A DNA stretch of 64,000 bases from Alphaproteobacteria bacterium UBA6324 (GTDB lineage: Bacteria > Pseudomonadota > Alphaproteobacteria > CAAGCB01 > CAG-977): assembly GCA_002439085.1 (NCBI GenBank), contig DJSW01000030.1, positions 37,599 through 101,598 of the forward strand, written 5' to 3'. Of the stretch, positions 48,910 to 57,343 are shown piece after piece; within the stretch, counting starts at the first letter, position 1; every line of letters begins with the position of its first letter. The position numbers and the translations under genes were made by a program. Below the pieces are notes generated by a model. The model was not told where the DNA came from. It saw nothing but the letters and a program-made list of their open reading frames with translations, and did not search any database.

Positions 48910-51291
48910 CTACCCCCGCAACGTTGCGCCGGTGGCGGCCGCGACCGCGCCGACGACGCGGCGGCAGACGCTTTCGATTTCCTCGTCCGTCATCGTTTTT
49001 TCGACGGGTTGGATCGTCAGCTGGATCGCGATCGACTTTTTGTCGCCCAGATTGTCGCCTTCGTACAAATCGAAAACGGAAACGTCGGCGATCAGCGCTT
49101 TGTCCGTGTTTTTGGCGGCGGAAACGATCTTTTCCGCATCGACTTTGCGATCGACCAAGAACGCCAGATCGCGGAAAATCGGCGTGAACGCGGACAGTTT
49201 CAGCGTTTTGACGCCTTTGCCGTTTTTCTTTTTCGCGGGCGGCAGGCGGTCAAGGAAGATTTCGCACGCGCAAACGGGCGTTTTCAAATCCATCGCTTTC
49301 AACACTTTTGGATGCAGTTCGCCGAAGTACGCCAGAACGGTTTTGCCGATTTTAATCGCGCCAGACCGGCCGGGGTGGTACCAGGCGGGGGCTTCGCGCG
49401 CGATCTGCGCGTTTCGCGGGGCTTCCGCCGCGTCCAAAGCGGACAGGGCGTCGGCCTTGGCGTCGAACACGTCAACCGGACGCTGGGCGACCGCCCAATG
49501 GCGCGGCGTCATTTGTCCGAAACGCAACTGACAGGCGACCGTTTCCTGTTCCATCGGTTTGAACCCGAAGAACTGGGGGCCGACCTCGAACAGGCAGCCG
49601 TCAAACGTGCCTTTGGTGATGTTGGAACGCGCCGCCGAAAGCAGGTTCGGCAACAGGTTCGGGCGCATTTCGTTCAGATCCGCGCTGATCGGGTTGGCGA
49701 TCAGGACGGCGCCCTTTGTGCGGAAAGGTTCCGCGTCCTTGGACGACATGAACGACCATGTGATCGTCTGGCACCCGCCGCGGTTGGCCATGGCGCGGCG
49801 GACGGAAACCTCGCGGCGTTGTTTGGGCTGCAAAATGCCGTGGACGCCGTTCGGGCGCGGCAGGGCGATTTCCGGTAGCTTGTCGTAACCGTAAATGCGC
49901 AGCACCTCTTCGACCAGATCGTGCGAGCCGGAAATGTCGGAACGCCACGTCGGGCGGATCACGGAAAATCCGTTCGATTCCGGTTTGACGAAGCACCCCA
50001 GTTTTTCAAGGATTTCCCTGCAGGTGTCCGCGGGAACGTCAACGCCGCACAGCTTTTCAACGCGTTTCGGGTCGAAAAAGATCGGCGCGGGCGCGGCGGG
50101 TTCGGCACCTGTCACGATGATATCGGAGCATTCGCCGCCGCACAGTTCCATAATCATTTGCGCCGCCATTTCCGCGCCGACCGGAATTGTCGAAGCGGGG
50201 TCGATGCCGCGCTCGAACCGTTGGCGCGAATCGGATGTCAGGATCAGTTTTTGTCCCGTTTTGGCGATGCTTTCGGGGTCGAAATACGCGGATTCCAGCA
50301 AAACGCGCGTGGTAGAATCTTCGCACCCCGATACTTCGCCGCCCATGACGCCGGCGATGGATTCGACGCCGTTTTCGTCGGCGATCACGACCATGCCGTC
50401 GCTCAGCGCGTATTCCTTGCCGTCCAGAGCCAGCAGTTTTTCGCCGTCGCGCGCGGAACGCACGGTGATTTGGCCTTTGACCTTGTCCGCGTCGAAAACG
50501 TGCAACGGGCGGCCGAACGTGATGTTGAAATAGTTGGTCACGTCAACCAAGGCGGAAATCGGACGCAATCCGACCGCGGTCAGGCGATCCTGCATCCATT
50601 TCGGGGATTGGACGTTTTTCACGTTGCGGATTTCGCGCAAGGTGAAGAACGGCGCGCCGATGTCGGTCGCTTCGTTGACCAGTTTGACGCCGGTTTTGAA
50701 AGCGGGGGCGACGGATTCGCGTTTGGGCGTTTTCAGCGCGCCCAGTCCCGCCGCCGCCAGATCGCGCGCGATGCCGTAAACGCTCATGCAATCGCCGCGG
50801 TTCGGGGTGATCGATACATCGAAAACGGGATCGGACGGATAGACGGTCGTGATTGACGCGCCGACGACCGCGTTTTCGGGACATTCGATAATGCCCGTGT
50901 GGTCGGGGCCGACGCCCAGTTCGTCTTCGGCGCACATCATGCCGCAGCTTTCGACACCGCGGATCTTGCCGGCTTTCAGCTTGTCGCCGAAAGCGGGGAC
51001 GTAATCCCCCGGACGCGCCAGAATGCCTTTCATTCCCGCGCGGGCGTTCGGCGCGCCGCACACGATTTGCAGCAATTCCTTGCCTGTGTTGACCTTTAAA
51101 ACGTGCAGGTGGTCGGAATCGGGGTGCGGGACACATTCGTCAATGCTGACGACGATCAAGTTTTTGACCGCGGCCAAAGGATCGACAACCTCTTCGATTT
51201 CCAAGCCGATGGCGGTCAGGCGTTCGGCGATTTCGTCAACGCCCGCGTCCGTGTCCAAAAAATCTTTCAACCAGCTCAGCGTGAATTTCAT
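48910..51291 (-). CDS. pheT: Phenylalanyl-tRNA synthetase beta subunit
   Basis: A 793-residue beta subunit of the PheRS heterotetramer. In order: N-terminal tRNA-binding (EMAP-like) domain with VVSIDECVPHPDSDHLHVLKV, B3/B4 editing domain (about residues 210-380) that clears Tyr-tRNA, B5 domain with metal-binding DxxxE, catalytic-like core, and the C-terminal ferredoxin-fold anticodon-binding domain ending in ATGATLRG. Length is normal. It starts inside the pheS stop (four-base overlap), so the subunits are made together. Confidence 0.97.
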   Translation of the reverse strand: MKFTLSWLKDFLDTDAGVDEIAERLTAIGLEIEEVVDPLAAVKNLIVVSIDECVPHPDSDHLHVLKVNTGKELLQIVCGAPNARAGMKGILARPGDYVPAFGDKLKAGKIRGVESCGMMCAEDELGVGPDHTGIIECPENAVVGASITTVYPSDPVFDVSITPNRGDCMSVYGIARDLAAAGLGALKTPKRESVAPAFKTGVKLVNEATDIGAPFFTLREIRNVKNVQSPKWMQDRLTAVGLRPISALVDVTNYFNITFGRPLHVFDADKVKGQITVRSARDGEKLLALDGKEYALSDGMVVIADENGVESIAGVMGGEVSGCEDSTTRVLLESAYFDPESIAKTGQKLILTSDSRQRFERGIDPASTIPVGAEMAAQMIMELCGGECSDIIVTGAEPAAPAPIFFDPKRVEKLCGVDVPADTCREILEKLGCFVKPESNGFSVIRPTWRSDISGSHDLVEEVLRIYGYDKLPEIALPRPNGVHGILQPKQRREVSVRRAMANRGGCQTITWSFMSSKDAEPFRTKGAVLIANPISADLNEMRPNLLPNLLSAARSNITKGTFDGCLFEVGPQFFGFKPMEQETVACQLRFGQMTPRHWAVAQRPVDVFDAKADALSALDAAEAPRNAQIAREAPAWYHPGRSGAIKIGKTVLAYFGELHPKVLKAMDLKTPVCACEIFLDRLPPAKKKNGKGVKTLKLSAFTPIFRDLAFLVDRKVDAEKIVSAAKNTDKALIADVSVFDLYEGDNLGDKKSIAIQLTIQPVEKTMTDEEIESVCRRVVGAVAAATGATLRG

Positions 51292-52382
51292 CTTTTGTTT
51301 CCTCCCGTCATGCTCAAGCCCGATCCCGTCGAGGGAATGTCCAAGGGAACGAATCCGTAATGTTTGATCCAGCGCAGATCGGATTCAAAGAACGTGCGCA
51401 GGTCGGGAATCGCGTATTTCAGCATCGCCAGACGGTCAAGCCCGATTCCGAACGCGAAGCCCTGATAGACTTCGGGGTCGATGTTGCAGGCTTTCAGCAC
51501 GTTCGGGTGAACCATGCCGCATCCCAGAATCTCAAGCCAGTCGCTGCCCGCGCCGATTTTCAATTCGCCGTTTTTGCGCGAACACCCGATGTCCATTTCC
51601 GCAGACGGTTCCGTGAACGGGAAAAACGACGGGCGGAAACGCACGGGGACATCGTCCAATTCAAAAAATGTTTTGACGAATTCGATCAGGCAGCCTTTTA
51701 AATGTGCCATATTCGTTTCGGTATCGACAATCAGCCCTTCGACCTGATGGAACATCGGCGCGTGCGTCGCGTCGTAGTCGCAGCGGTAGGTGCGGCCGGG
51801 GACGATCACGCGCACGGGTGGGCGCTGTTTTTCCATCGTGCGGATCTGCACGGCGGACGTTTGCGTGCGCACGATGAATTTGTCGCCGTTTTCTTCGCCT
51901 TTCAGGTAGAACGTGTCCTGCATTTGGCGCGCGGGGTGGTTTTTCGGCGTGTTCAAAGCGGTGAAGTTGTGGAAATCGTCTTCGATATCGGGGCCTTCGG
52001 CGACATCAAATCCCATTTGACCGAAAATGGCGACGACCTCGTCATACGTTTGGTACAGCGGGTGGACGCGTCCCTGCGTTTCGGGACGGACGGGCAGAGT
52101 GACGTCCACGGCTTCGCGCGCCAGACGGGCGTTGATTTCATCCTCTTCCAATTTGGCTTTTTTCGCTTCGATCGCGTCGGCCAAAGCGTTTTTGATCGTG
52201 TTGAACTGCTGTCCCGCGGCCTTGCGTTCTTCGGGGGCCATCGCGCCCAGCGATTTCATTTTTTCGGTGATGACGCCTTTTTTACCCAGAACGGAAACGC
52301 GCACGGCGTCCAGATCCGCCAGCGTCGCCGCCGATTCTACCTGTTCCAGCAGCTGTGTTTGAAGTGTGTCCAGTTCACTCAT
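51288..52382 (-). CDS. pheS: Phenylalanyl-tRNA synthetase alpha subunit
   Basis: A 364-residue class II catalytic subunit that charges tRNA-Phe. An N-terminal coiled coil (about residues 1-85) is followed by the catalytic core with LRTQTSAVQIRTM, the motif-2 region VPGRTYRCDYDATHAP and motif 3 FGIGLDRLAMLKY. The C terminus has an extra tail of about 15 residues after the usual end. It lies 72 bases after rplT, separated by a terminator-like hairpin that could reduce transcription into pheST. Confidence 0.97.
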   Translation of the reverse strand: MSELDTLQTQLLEQVESAATLADLDAVRVSVLGKKGVITEKMKSLGAMAPEERKAAGQQFNTIKNALADAIEAKKAKLEEDEINARLAREAVDVTLPVRPETQGRVHPLYQTYDEVVAIFGQMGFDVAEGPDIEDDFHNFTALNTPKNHPARQMQDTFYLKGEENGDKFIVRTQTSAVQIRTMEKQRPPVRVIVPGRTYRCDYDATHAPMFHQVEGLIVDTETNMAHLKGCLIEFVKTFFELDDVPVRFRPSFFPFTEPSAEMDIGCSRKNGELKIGAGSDWLEILGCGMVHPNVLKACNIDPEVYQGFAFGIGLDRLAMLKYAIPDLRTFFESDLRWIKHYGFVPLDIPSTGSGLSMTGGNKR

Positions 52383-52412
52383 TTTGCCGATATCCTTTTG
52401 TGTTTCTATGCA

Positions 52413-52435
52413 AAAGGGGCGCGACGCGCCCCTTT
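52413..52435 (-). terminator. Hairpin between rplT and pheS
   Basis: AAAGGGGCGCG (52,413-52,423) and CGCGCCCCTTT (52,425-52,435) form a very tight stem followed on the minus strand by TTTTG. It can end the rpmI-rplT transcript partly and so set the ribosomal-protein to synthetase ratio. Confidence 0.7.
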
Positions 52436-52454
52436 CGTTAATGCAATCCGTTGC

Positions 52455-52811
52455 TTAGTTCAGAGCCGCCTTGACTTGTTCGACGACTTTGGCAAAAGCC
52501 GCGGGCTGGTTCATCGCCAAGTCCGCCAGAATCTTGCGGTCCATTTCAATGCCGGCTTTGTTCAAGCCGTTGATGAATTTAGAATAGGTCAATCCGTATT
52601 CGCGGACGCCGGCGTTGATGCGCTGAATCCACAAAGCGCGGAAGTTGCTTTTCTTCTTGCGGCGGTCGCGGTAGGCGTACTGCAGACCTTTTTCAACCTT
52701 TTCCAAGGCGATGCGGTACAGTTTGGAATTGCTTTCGCGATAGCCTTTGGCAAGTTTCAGAATTTTTTTGTGTTTGAAATGGGCGGTCATACCGCGTTTT
52801 ACACGAGCCAT
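52455..52811 (-). CDS. rplT: 50S ribosomal protein L20
   Basis: A 118-residue, strongly basic ribosomal protein that binds 23S rRNA early in 50S assembly. The start MARVKRGMTAHFKHKKILKL and the segment FRALWIQRINAGVREYGLTY are family signatures; length is normal. It is 14 bases after rpmI. In several bacteria L20 represses its own operon by binding the mRNA leader; a structured leader is present before rpmI here. Confidence 0.98.
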   Translation of the reverse strand: MARVKRGMTAHFKHKKILKLAKGYRESNSKLYRIALEKVEKGLQYAYRDRRKKKSNFRALWIQRINAGVREYGLTYSKFINGLNKAGIEMDRKILADLAMNQPAAFAKVVEQVKAALN

Positions 52812-52825
52812 GGTTCAATTACTCC

Positions 52826-53023
52826 TTAGTTGTACGGCATGAAACGATCAATGATCTTGAAATCGCATTCGCGCAACAGTGTCGTTCCGCGCGCGTGGCG
52901 TTTCATTTTCGTTCCTTTGGAAATCAAACGGTGGCGTTTGCAGGCGAATCCGTGCTTGATAGCGCCGGAACCCGTGCGGGCGAAACGCTTTTTGACCGAG
53001 CTTTTTGTTTTCAGTTTGGGCAT
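52826..53023 (-). CDS. rpmI: 50S ribosomal protein L35
   Basis: A 65-residue basic ribosomal protein: MPKLKTKSSVKKRFARTGSG and KRHLRGTTLL-like end are typical. It is the first gene of the rpmI-rplT-pheS-pheT run; infC, often the leading gene elsewhere, is not here. A ribosome site AAGGAGA stands before the ATG, and a promoter and structured leader lie upstream. Confidence 0.97.
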   Translation of the reverse strand: MPKLKTKSSVKKRFARTGSGAIKHGFACKRHRLISKGTKMKRHARGTTLLRECDFKIIDRFMPYN

Positions 53024-53058
53024 TTCCGTCTCCTTAACAATAATGATTTAACGGTTCT

Positions 53059-53098
53059 GCGTTTTCAGGCTGCCCTGAAACAATAGCCCGAAAAACGC
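53059..53098 (-). promoter_or_regulatory. Structured leader of rpmI-rplT
   Basis: On the transcript, a local hairpin TTTCAGG/CCTGAAA (53,063-53,080) competes with a longer pairing of 53,086-53,098 with 53,059-53,070. Two exclusive folds ahead of L35/L20 genes suggest translational or transcriptional autoregulation, as with L20 leaders elsewhere. The fold has not been computed. Confidence 0.45.
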
Positions 53099-53122
53099 GG
53101 TTCCCTTTTTCAAGGGCTTTTC

Positions 53123-53151
53123 TTTATACGGTGGAATCCGTTCGATTGCAA
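53123..53151 (-). promoter_or_regulatory. Promoter of rpmI-rplT
   Basis: On the minus strand TTGCAA (53,146-53,151) and TATAAA (53,123-53,128) are 17 bases apart, a good sigma70-type match, about 100 bases before rpmI. Confidence 0.65.
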
Positions 53152-53212
53152 GCGTTATTTTTCCTTGTTCCGCAAACGGATAAAGCGTAAATATCGGGCG
53201 GAGGAAAAATCC

Positions 53213-53863
53213 GTGAAATATCATTTCAGTTTGACAAAAAAATGCCTGTGCTGTCTGCTGGGGCTGGCGGTCAGCGGGTTCGGCGTCGCGTTCAGCACCT
53301 ATCCCGATTTGGGAACCAGCCCGATTTCGGGGCTGCCGTATGTGATGACGTTCATTTATCCGCTCAGTTTCGGGACGTGGACGGTGTTGGTCAACGGGCT
53401 GTTCATCGTGATGCAGGCCGTTTTGCTGGGCAAAAAGTTCGGGTGGGCGCAGTTGCTGCAGATTCCGGCCGTGATAGTGTTCGGATTCTTTATTGATTTC
53501 GGGATGTGGTTGGCGGGATTCATGCCGTTGGAAAGTTATGCCGCGCGCGCGGCGGAACAGGTCGCGGGGTGCGCGATTTTGGCCGCCGGCATTTCGTTCG
53601 AGCTGATCGCCGACGTGACCTATATGCCCGGCGAGGGGCTGATCAACGTCATCGCCAAGCGTTGGCGGCTGGATTTCGGAAAAACGAAAATCGCTTTCGA
53701 CGCCTCTCTGGTCGTTTTGTCGTTCGCGACATCCCTTGTTTTTTGCGGAAAAATCATCGGCATTCGCGAAGGTACGCTGATCGCCGTTTTAATGGTCGGA
53801 TCGTGCATCCGCCAGCTCCAACGGCCGTTCAGATTCTTTAAACGCCGGTTGGTGAAAGCTTGA
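53213..53863 (+). CDS. YczE/YitT-like integral membrane protein
   Basis: A 216-residue inner-membrane protein with five or six transmembrane segments. LLGLAVSGFGVAFSTYPDLG and GTSPISGLPYV near the N terminus match the YczE/YyaS group of the YitT-like superfamily, whose function is poorly known. The start is a GTG with a near-perfect GGCGGAGGA upstream; an in-frame TTG 16 codons earlier is poorly supported. The last 15 residues are very basic and would be cytoplasmic. It is divergent from rpmI and closed by a terminator. Confidence 0.75.
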   Translation: MKYHFSLTKKCLCCLLGLAVSGFGVAFSTYPDLGTSPISGLPYVMTFIYPLSFGTWTVLVNGLFIVMQAVLLGKKFGWAQLLQIPAVIVFGFFIDFGMWLAGFMPLESYAARAAEQVAGCAILAAGISFELIADVTYMPGEGLINVIAKRWRLDFGKTKIAFDASLVVLSFATSLVFCGKIIGIREGTLIAVLMVGSCIRQLQRPFRFFKRRLVKA

Positions 53864-53865
53864 AG

Positions 53866-53890
53866 AAAACGGAGCCGCGGCTCCGTTTTT
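53866..53890 (+). terminator. Bidirectional intrinsic terminator
   Basis: AAAACGGAGCC (53,866-53,876) and GGCTCCGTTTT (53,879-53,889) with a minimal loop and T run, between the YczE-like gene and the convergent lipoprotein gene. Confidence 0.82.
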
Positions 53891-53895
53891 CGTGC

Positions 53896-54642
53896 TTAGT
53901 TTCCGTGGACGGTTGACATTTTGTCGATGACGGCGTCGGCCATGGTTTCCGGCGACCGGTTTTCATCCAGCAGTTTTTCGATGTCCGCGACCGTTATGCC
54001 CGAAAATTGCGCCAGCGCCGACAAATATCCGGCGTCCCGTCCGGCCAGCGGCGGATAGTTTTTCAAAACGAATTCCTCGATTTGCGCGTTGTACGCGTCC
54101 TGCGGCGAAAACGGTTTGTTCGCCGGCCGCATATCGGCGCGGAACTGGTTTTTGCCGTAGGCGTAGTAATAGCCGAGCGGGTTGTATTCCGTCGTGAAAT
54201 CGAACGGCACCCAAACGATTCGCAACACCGTTTTGACCAGATTGACCGGCAACATCACGGTCGAGGTCGGGCTGGTCGTCGCCGCGTCCGCCCCCGTTTC
54301 GGACAAATCGGAGCTGATGTCCGAAACCTGTCCGCCCGTCCAGCTGACCGAGCTGTCATGCGAGGTGACGTTTCTTTTTTCGGGTTGGTCGCGCCACACG
54401 ATCATATCCAAATCGTGATACCCGTCGCGTTTCAGGGTCAGGCGGCGCATTTCAGCGTTTTTCAGGGTGTGCTCCTTGGCCGCGGGGGCGATTCTTTCGC
54501 CGTTTTCCCACAATTCGACGGCGACGCGGGCGGTGATTACAATGTCGGTGTCGGGCGTTTGATCCAGACTTTTATAATGAGTCGGGGCGCAGCCGCACAA
54601 TGCGGCCAGAAAAGGCAGGACGGAAAGGGATTTTGCGTTCAT
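53896..54642 (-). CDS. Lipoprotein of unknown function
   Basis: A 248-residue predicted lipoprotein with lipobox LCGC (Cys18). The mature part begins with a beta-rich section (about 25-100; DIVITARVAVELWENGERI), has a short hydrophobic stretch near VNLVKTVLRIVWVPF, then an aromatic GYYYAYGKNQF section and a helical C terminus with SGITVADIEKLLDENRSPE. I do not recognise a family. It stands alone between terminator and the gap promoter region. Confidence 0.6.
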   Translation of the reverse strand: MNAKSLSVLPFLAALCGCAPTHYKSLDQTPDTDIVITARVAVELWENGERIAPAAKEHTLKNAEMRRLTLKRDGYHDLDMIVWRDQPEKRNVTSHDSSVSWTGGQVSDISSDLSETGADAATTSPTSTVMLPVNLVKTVLRIVWVPFDFTTEYNPLGYYYAYGKNQFRADMRPANKPFSPQDAYNAQIEEFVLKNYPPLAGRDAGYLSALAQFSGITVADIEKLLDENRSPETMADAVIDKMSTVHGN

Positions 54643-54872
54643 GGTCGTCTCCTGTCGTTAAAATGTCGCAATAGGATAGCACGTTTTGCGGCCGGATGAT
54701 ACCCCCGCCGTCACACGCCGCGCGGATTCGGGCGGAGAAAAAGAAAATACGCGCCGGTGCGGGAAAGGCTTTGCTTTTTGTTTCAAAATGTGGCAAATAT
54801 ATTTCTGCTTGAAAAAAATTCCGCGTCCCGATGCGGGGCGCATTCGTTACAATTTTCTAAGGAGAAAATAAC

Positions 54873-55883
54873 ATGGCAGTTCGCGTTGCGATTAATGGTT
54901 TCGGTCGTATCGGCCGTTTGGCTTTCCGCGCTTTGGCGGAATCCGGTCGTACGGACGTCGATGTCGTTGCGATCAACGACCTCGGTTCGCCGAAAGCCAA
55001 CGCTCATTTGTTGAAATTTGATTCCGTTCACGGTCCCTTCCCCGGCGAAGTGTCCGCGACCGACGATTCGATCACCGTCAACGGCAAAACCGTGAAAGTT
55101 TTGGCTGAACGCGATCCGCACAATCTGCCGTGGAAAGAAATGGACATCGACATCGTCTATGAATGCACGGGCATTTTCACCGACGCCGAAAAAGCGAAAG
55201 TTCATCTGGAAGCCGGCGCGAAACGCGTTCTGGTTTCCGCTCCGTCCAAAGGCGCCGATCTGACGGTTGTTTACGGCGTGAACGACGACAAGCTGACGGC
55301 CGAACACAAAATCGTTTCCAACGCGTCCTGCACGACGAACTGCTTGTCGCCGGTCGCGAAAGTCCTGAACGACAAATTCGGCATCGTCCGCGGCTACATG
55401 ACGACGATTCACTCCTACACGGGCGATCAGCGCACGGTTGACACGCTGCACAAAGACCTGTACCGCGCCCGCGCCGCGGCTTTGTCGATGATCCCGACAA
55501 CCACCGGCGCCGCGAAAGCCGTCGGCCTGGTTCTGCCGGAACTGGCCGGAAAGCTGCAGGGTTCCGCGATCCGCGTCCCGACGCCTGACGTGTCCGTCGT
55601 TGACCTGAAAGTCGAATTGGCGAAAAACACGACCGAAGAAGAAGTCAACGCCGCGATGAAAGCCGCGTCCGAAGAAGGCCGTCTGAAAGGCATTCTGGGT
55701 TACAACGATCTGCCGCTGGTTTCTTCCGACTTCACGCACACGAAGTTCAGCTCGATCTTCCACGCCGACCAGACGAAAGTCATCGACGGCAACTTCCTGC
55801 GCATCCTGAGCTGGTACGACAACGAATGGGGTTTCTCCAACCGTATGTCCGATACCGCCGTCGCGATGTCGAAATTCATCTAA
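54873..55883 (+). CDS. gap: Glyceraldehyde-3-phosphate dehydrogenase
   Basis: A 336-residue NAD(P)-dependent dehydrogenase of glycolysis/gluconeogenesis. The Rossmann start is VAINGFGRIGRLAFRALAE, the catalytic Cys153 is in SNASCTTNC, and the partner His lies in the following segment near SYTGDQRT. The ribosome site AAGGAGAAAA is strong. A small hairpin (54,823-54,841) is in the leader. The gene precedes pgk with a terminator-like hairpin between, a common glycolytic pair; its codons look more optimised than those of its neighbours, as expected for high expression. Confidence 0.97.
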   Translation: MAVRVAINGFGRIGRLAFRALAESGRTDVDVVAINDLGSPKANAHLLKFDSVHGPFPGEVSATDDSITVNGKTVKVLAERDPHNLPWKEMDIDIVYECTGIFTDAEKAKVHLEAGAKRVLVSAPSKGADLTVVYGVNDDKLTAEHKIVSNASCTTNCLSPVAKVLNDKFGIVRGYMTTIHSYTGDQRTVDTLHKDLYRARAAALSMIPTTTGAAKAVGLVLPELAGKLQGSAIRVPTPDVSVVDLKVELAKNTTEEEVNAAMKAASEEGRLKGILGYNDLPLVSSDFTHTKFSSIFHADQTKVIDGNFLRILSWYDNEWGFSNRMSDTAVAMSKFI

Positions 55884-55900
55884 GGTTTTTTACCGCGAAG

Positions 55901-55932
55901 CGGCTTCCTCCCTCAAAGGAGGGAGCCGTTTT
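55901..55932 (+). terminator. Intrinsic terminator between gap and pgk
   Basis: CGGCTTCCTCC (55,901-55,911) and GGAGGGAGCCG (55,918-55,928) pair over 11 positions with one G-T, followed by TTTTCG. Partial termination may lower pgk expression relative to gap. Confidence 0.75.
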
Positions 55933-55958
55933 CGTTTATCTGCTGAGGAAAATAAAAA

Positions 55959-57149
55959 ATGGCTAAATTCAATACGATTAAAGATTTGGACGCCAAAGGC
56001 AAAGTCGTTTTCGTCCGCGCCGATTTGAACGTCCCGTTCAAAGACGGCAAAGTCACCGACACCACCCGCATCGACCGTTTCGTCCCGACCGTCAAAGCTT
56101 TGACGGACAAAGGCGCGAAAGTCGTCATCGCTTCGCACTTCGGCCGTCCCAAAGGTCAGGTTGTTCCTGAAATGTCGCTGGGACAGATTGTCCCCGACGT
56201 TGAAAAAGCTCTGGGCCAGAAAATCGTTTTCGTTGACGACTGCATCGGACCGAAAGTCGAAGCCGCGATCAAAGCGATGAAAGACGGCGATGTCATCATG
56301 CTGGAAAACCTGCGTTTCTATGCCGAAGAAGAAAAGAACGATCCCGAATTCGCCGCCAAATTGGCGAAAAACATCGACATCTATGTCAACGACGCGTTTT
56401 CGTGCGCCCACCGCGCTCACGCGTCCACCGAAGGCATGGCAAGGCTGAAACCGAATGCCGCCGGTCTGCTGATGCAGGCGGAATTGGAAGCTTTGGACGC
56501 CGCTTTGGGCAACCCCGTCCGTCCGGTCGCCGCGATCGTCGGCGGCGCGAAAGTGTCCACGAAGCTGGATTTGTTGGGCAATCTGGTCGCCAAGGTTGAC
56601 AAGCTGGTCATCGGCGGCGGCATGGCCAACACGTTCCTGTTCGCCAAAGGCGTTGCCGTCGGCACGTCTTTGTGTGAAAAAGAAATGGCGGATACCGCGC
56701 GCGAAATCATGAAAAAGGCCGAAGCCGCGAAATGCGAAATCATTTTGCCGGTTGATGTCGTTGTCGCCAAGGAATTCGCCGAAAACGCCGAAAACGAAAC
56801 GGTTGACGTCGATGCGGTTCCCGCCGACATGATGATTTTGGACATCGGTCCGAAATCCGTCGCCGAAATCGTCAAAAAGCTGGGCGAATGCAAAACCGTG
56901 ATTTGGAACGGCCCCGTCGGCGCGTTTGAAATCAAGCCGTTCAACAAAGCGACGTTCGCGATCGCCGAAGCGGTTGCCGATCTGACCTCCAAGGGTTTGA
57001 AATCCATCGGCGGCGGCGGCGACACGGTTTCCGCGTTGAAACACGCCGGCGTTGCCGACAAGCTGTCGTACCTGTCCGCCGCGGGCGGCGCTTTCCTGGA
57101 ATGGATGGAAGGCAAAGTTCTGCCGGGCGTCAAAGTTCTGGAAAAGTGA
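55959..57149 (+). CDS. pgk: Phosphoglycerate kinase
   Basis: A 396-residue kinase transferring phosphate between 1,3-bisphosphoglycerate and ADP. Family motifs include VFVRADLNVPFKDGKV with the substrate-binding Asp/Asn, SHFGRPKG, ENLRFYAEEEKNDPEFA and, in the C-terminal nucleotide domain, GGAKVSTKLDLL and the hinge GGGDTVSALK. Length is normal. It follows gap by 75 bases and is closed by a terminator. Confidence 0.98.
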   Translation: MAKFNTIKDLDAKGKVVFVRADLNVPFKDGKVTDTTRIDRFVPTVKALTDKGAKVVIASHFGRPKGQVVPEMSLGQIVPDVEKALGQKIVFVDDCIGPKVEAAIKAMKDGDVIMLENLRFYAEEEKNDPEFAAKLAKNIDIYVNDAFSCAHRAHASTEGMARLKPNAAGLLMQAELEALDAALGNPVRPVAAIVGGAKVSTKLDLLGNLVAKVDKLVIGGGMANTFLFAKGVAVGTSLCEKEMADTAREIMKKAEAAKCEIILPVDVVVAKEFAENAENETVDVDAVPADMMILDIGPKSVAEIVKKLGECKTVIWNGPVGAFEIKPFNKATFAIAEAVADLTSKGLKSIGGGGDTVSALKHAGVADKLSYLSAAGGAFLEWMEGKVLPGVKVLEK

Positions 57150-57169
57150 TTTTCCCGTTTTGACCGAAA

Positions 57170-57202
57170 GGCCGCCCTTGGATGACAGGGGCGGTCTTTT
57201 TT
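57170..57202 (+). terminator. Intrinsic terminator after pgk
   Basis: GGCCGCCC (57,170-57,177) pairs with GGGCGGTC (57,189-57,196) with one G-T, followed by TTTTTT. It separates the glycolytic genes from the accessory pair. Confidence 0.8.
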
Positions 57203-57343
57203 GTCAAAAAAATGTCACAATACGGCGAAAACGGCGGATTCAGGCCGAGTGCGTTTTGGCAAAAAGGGAGTTTCTTTTTTTCTAAAAACGCGCTATATTA
57301 TTAGAAAAGTGTCCTGTCGGATTTCTGAAAGGAGAACTATCCC

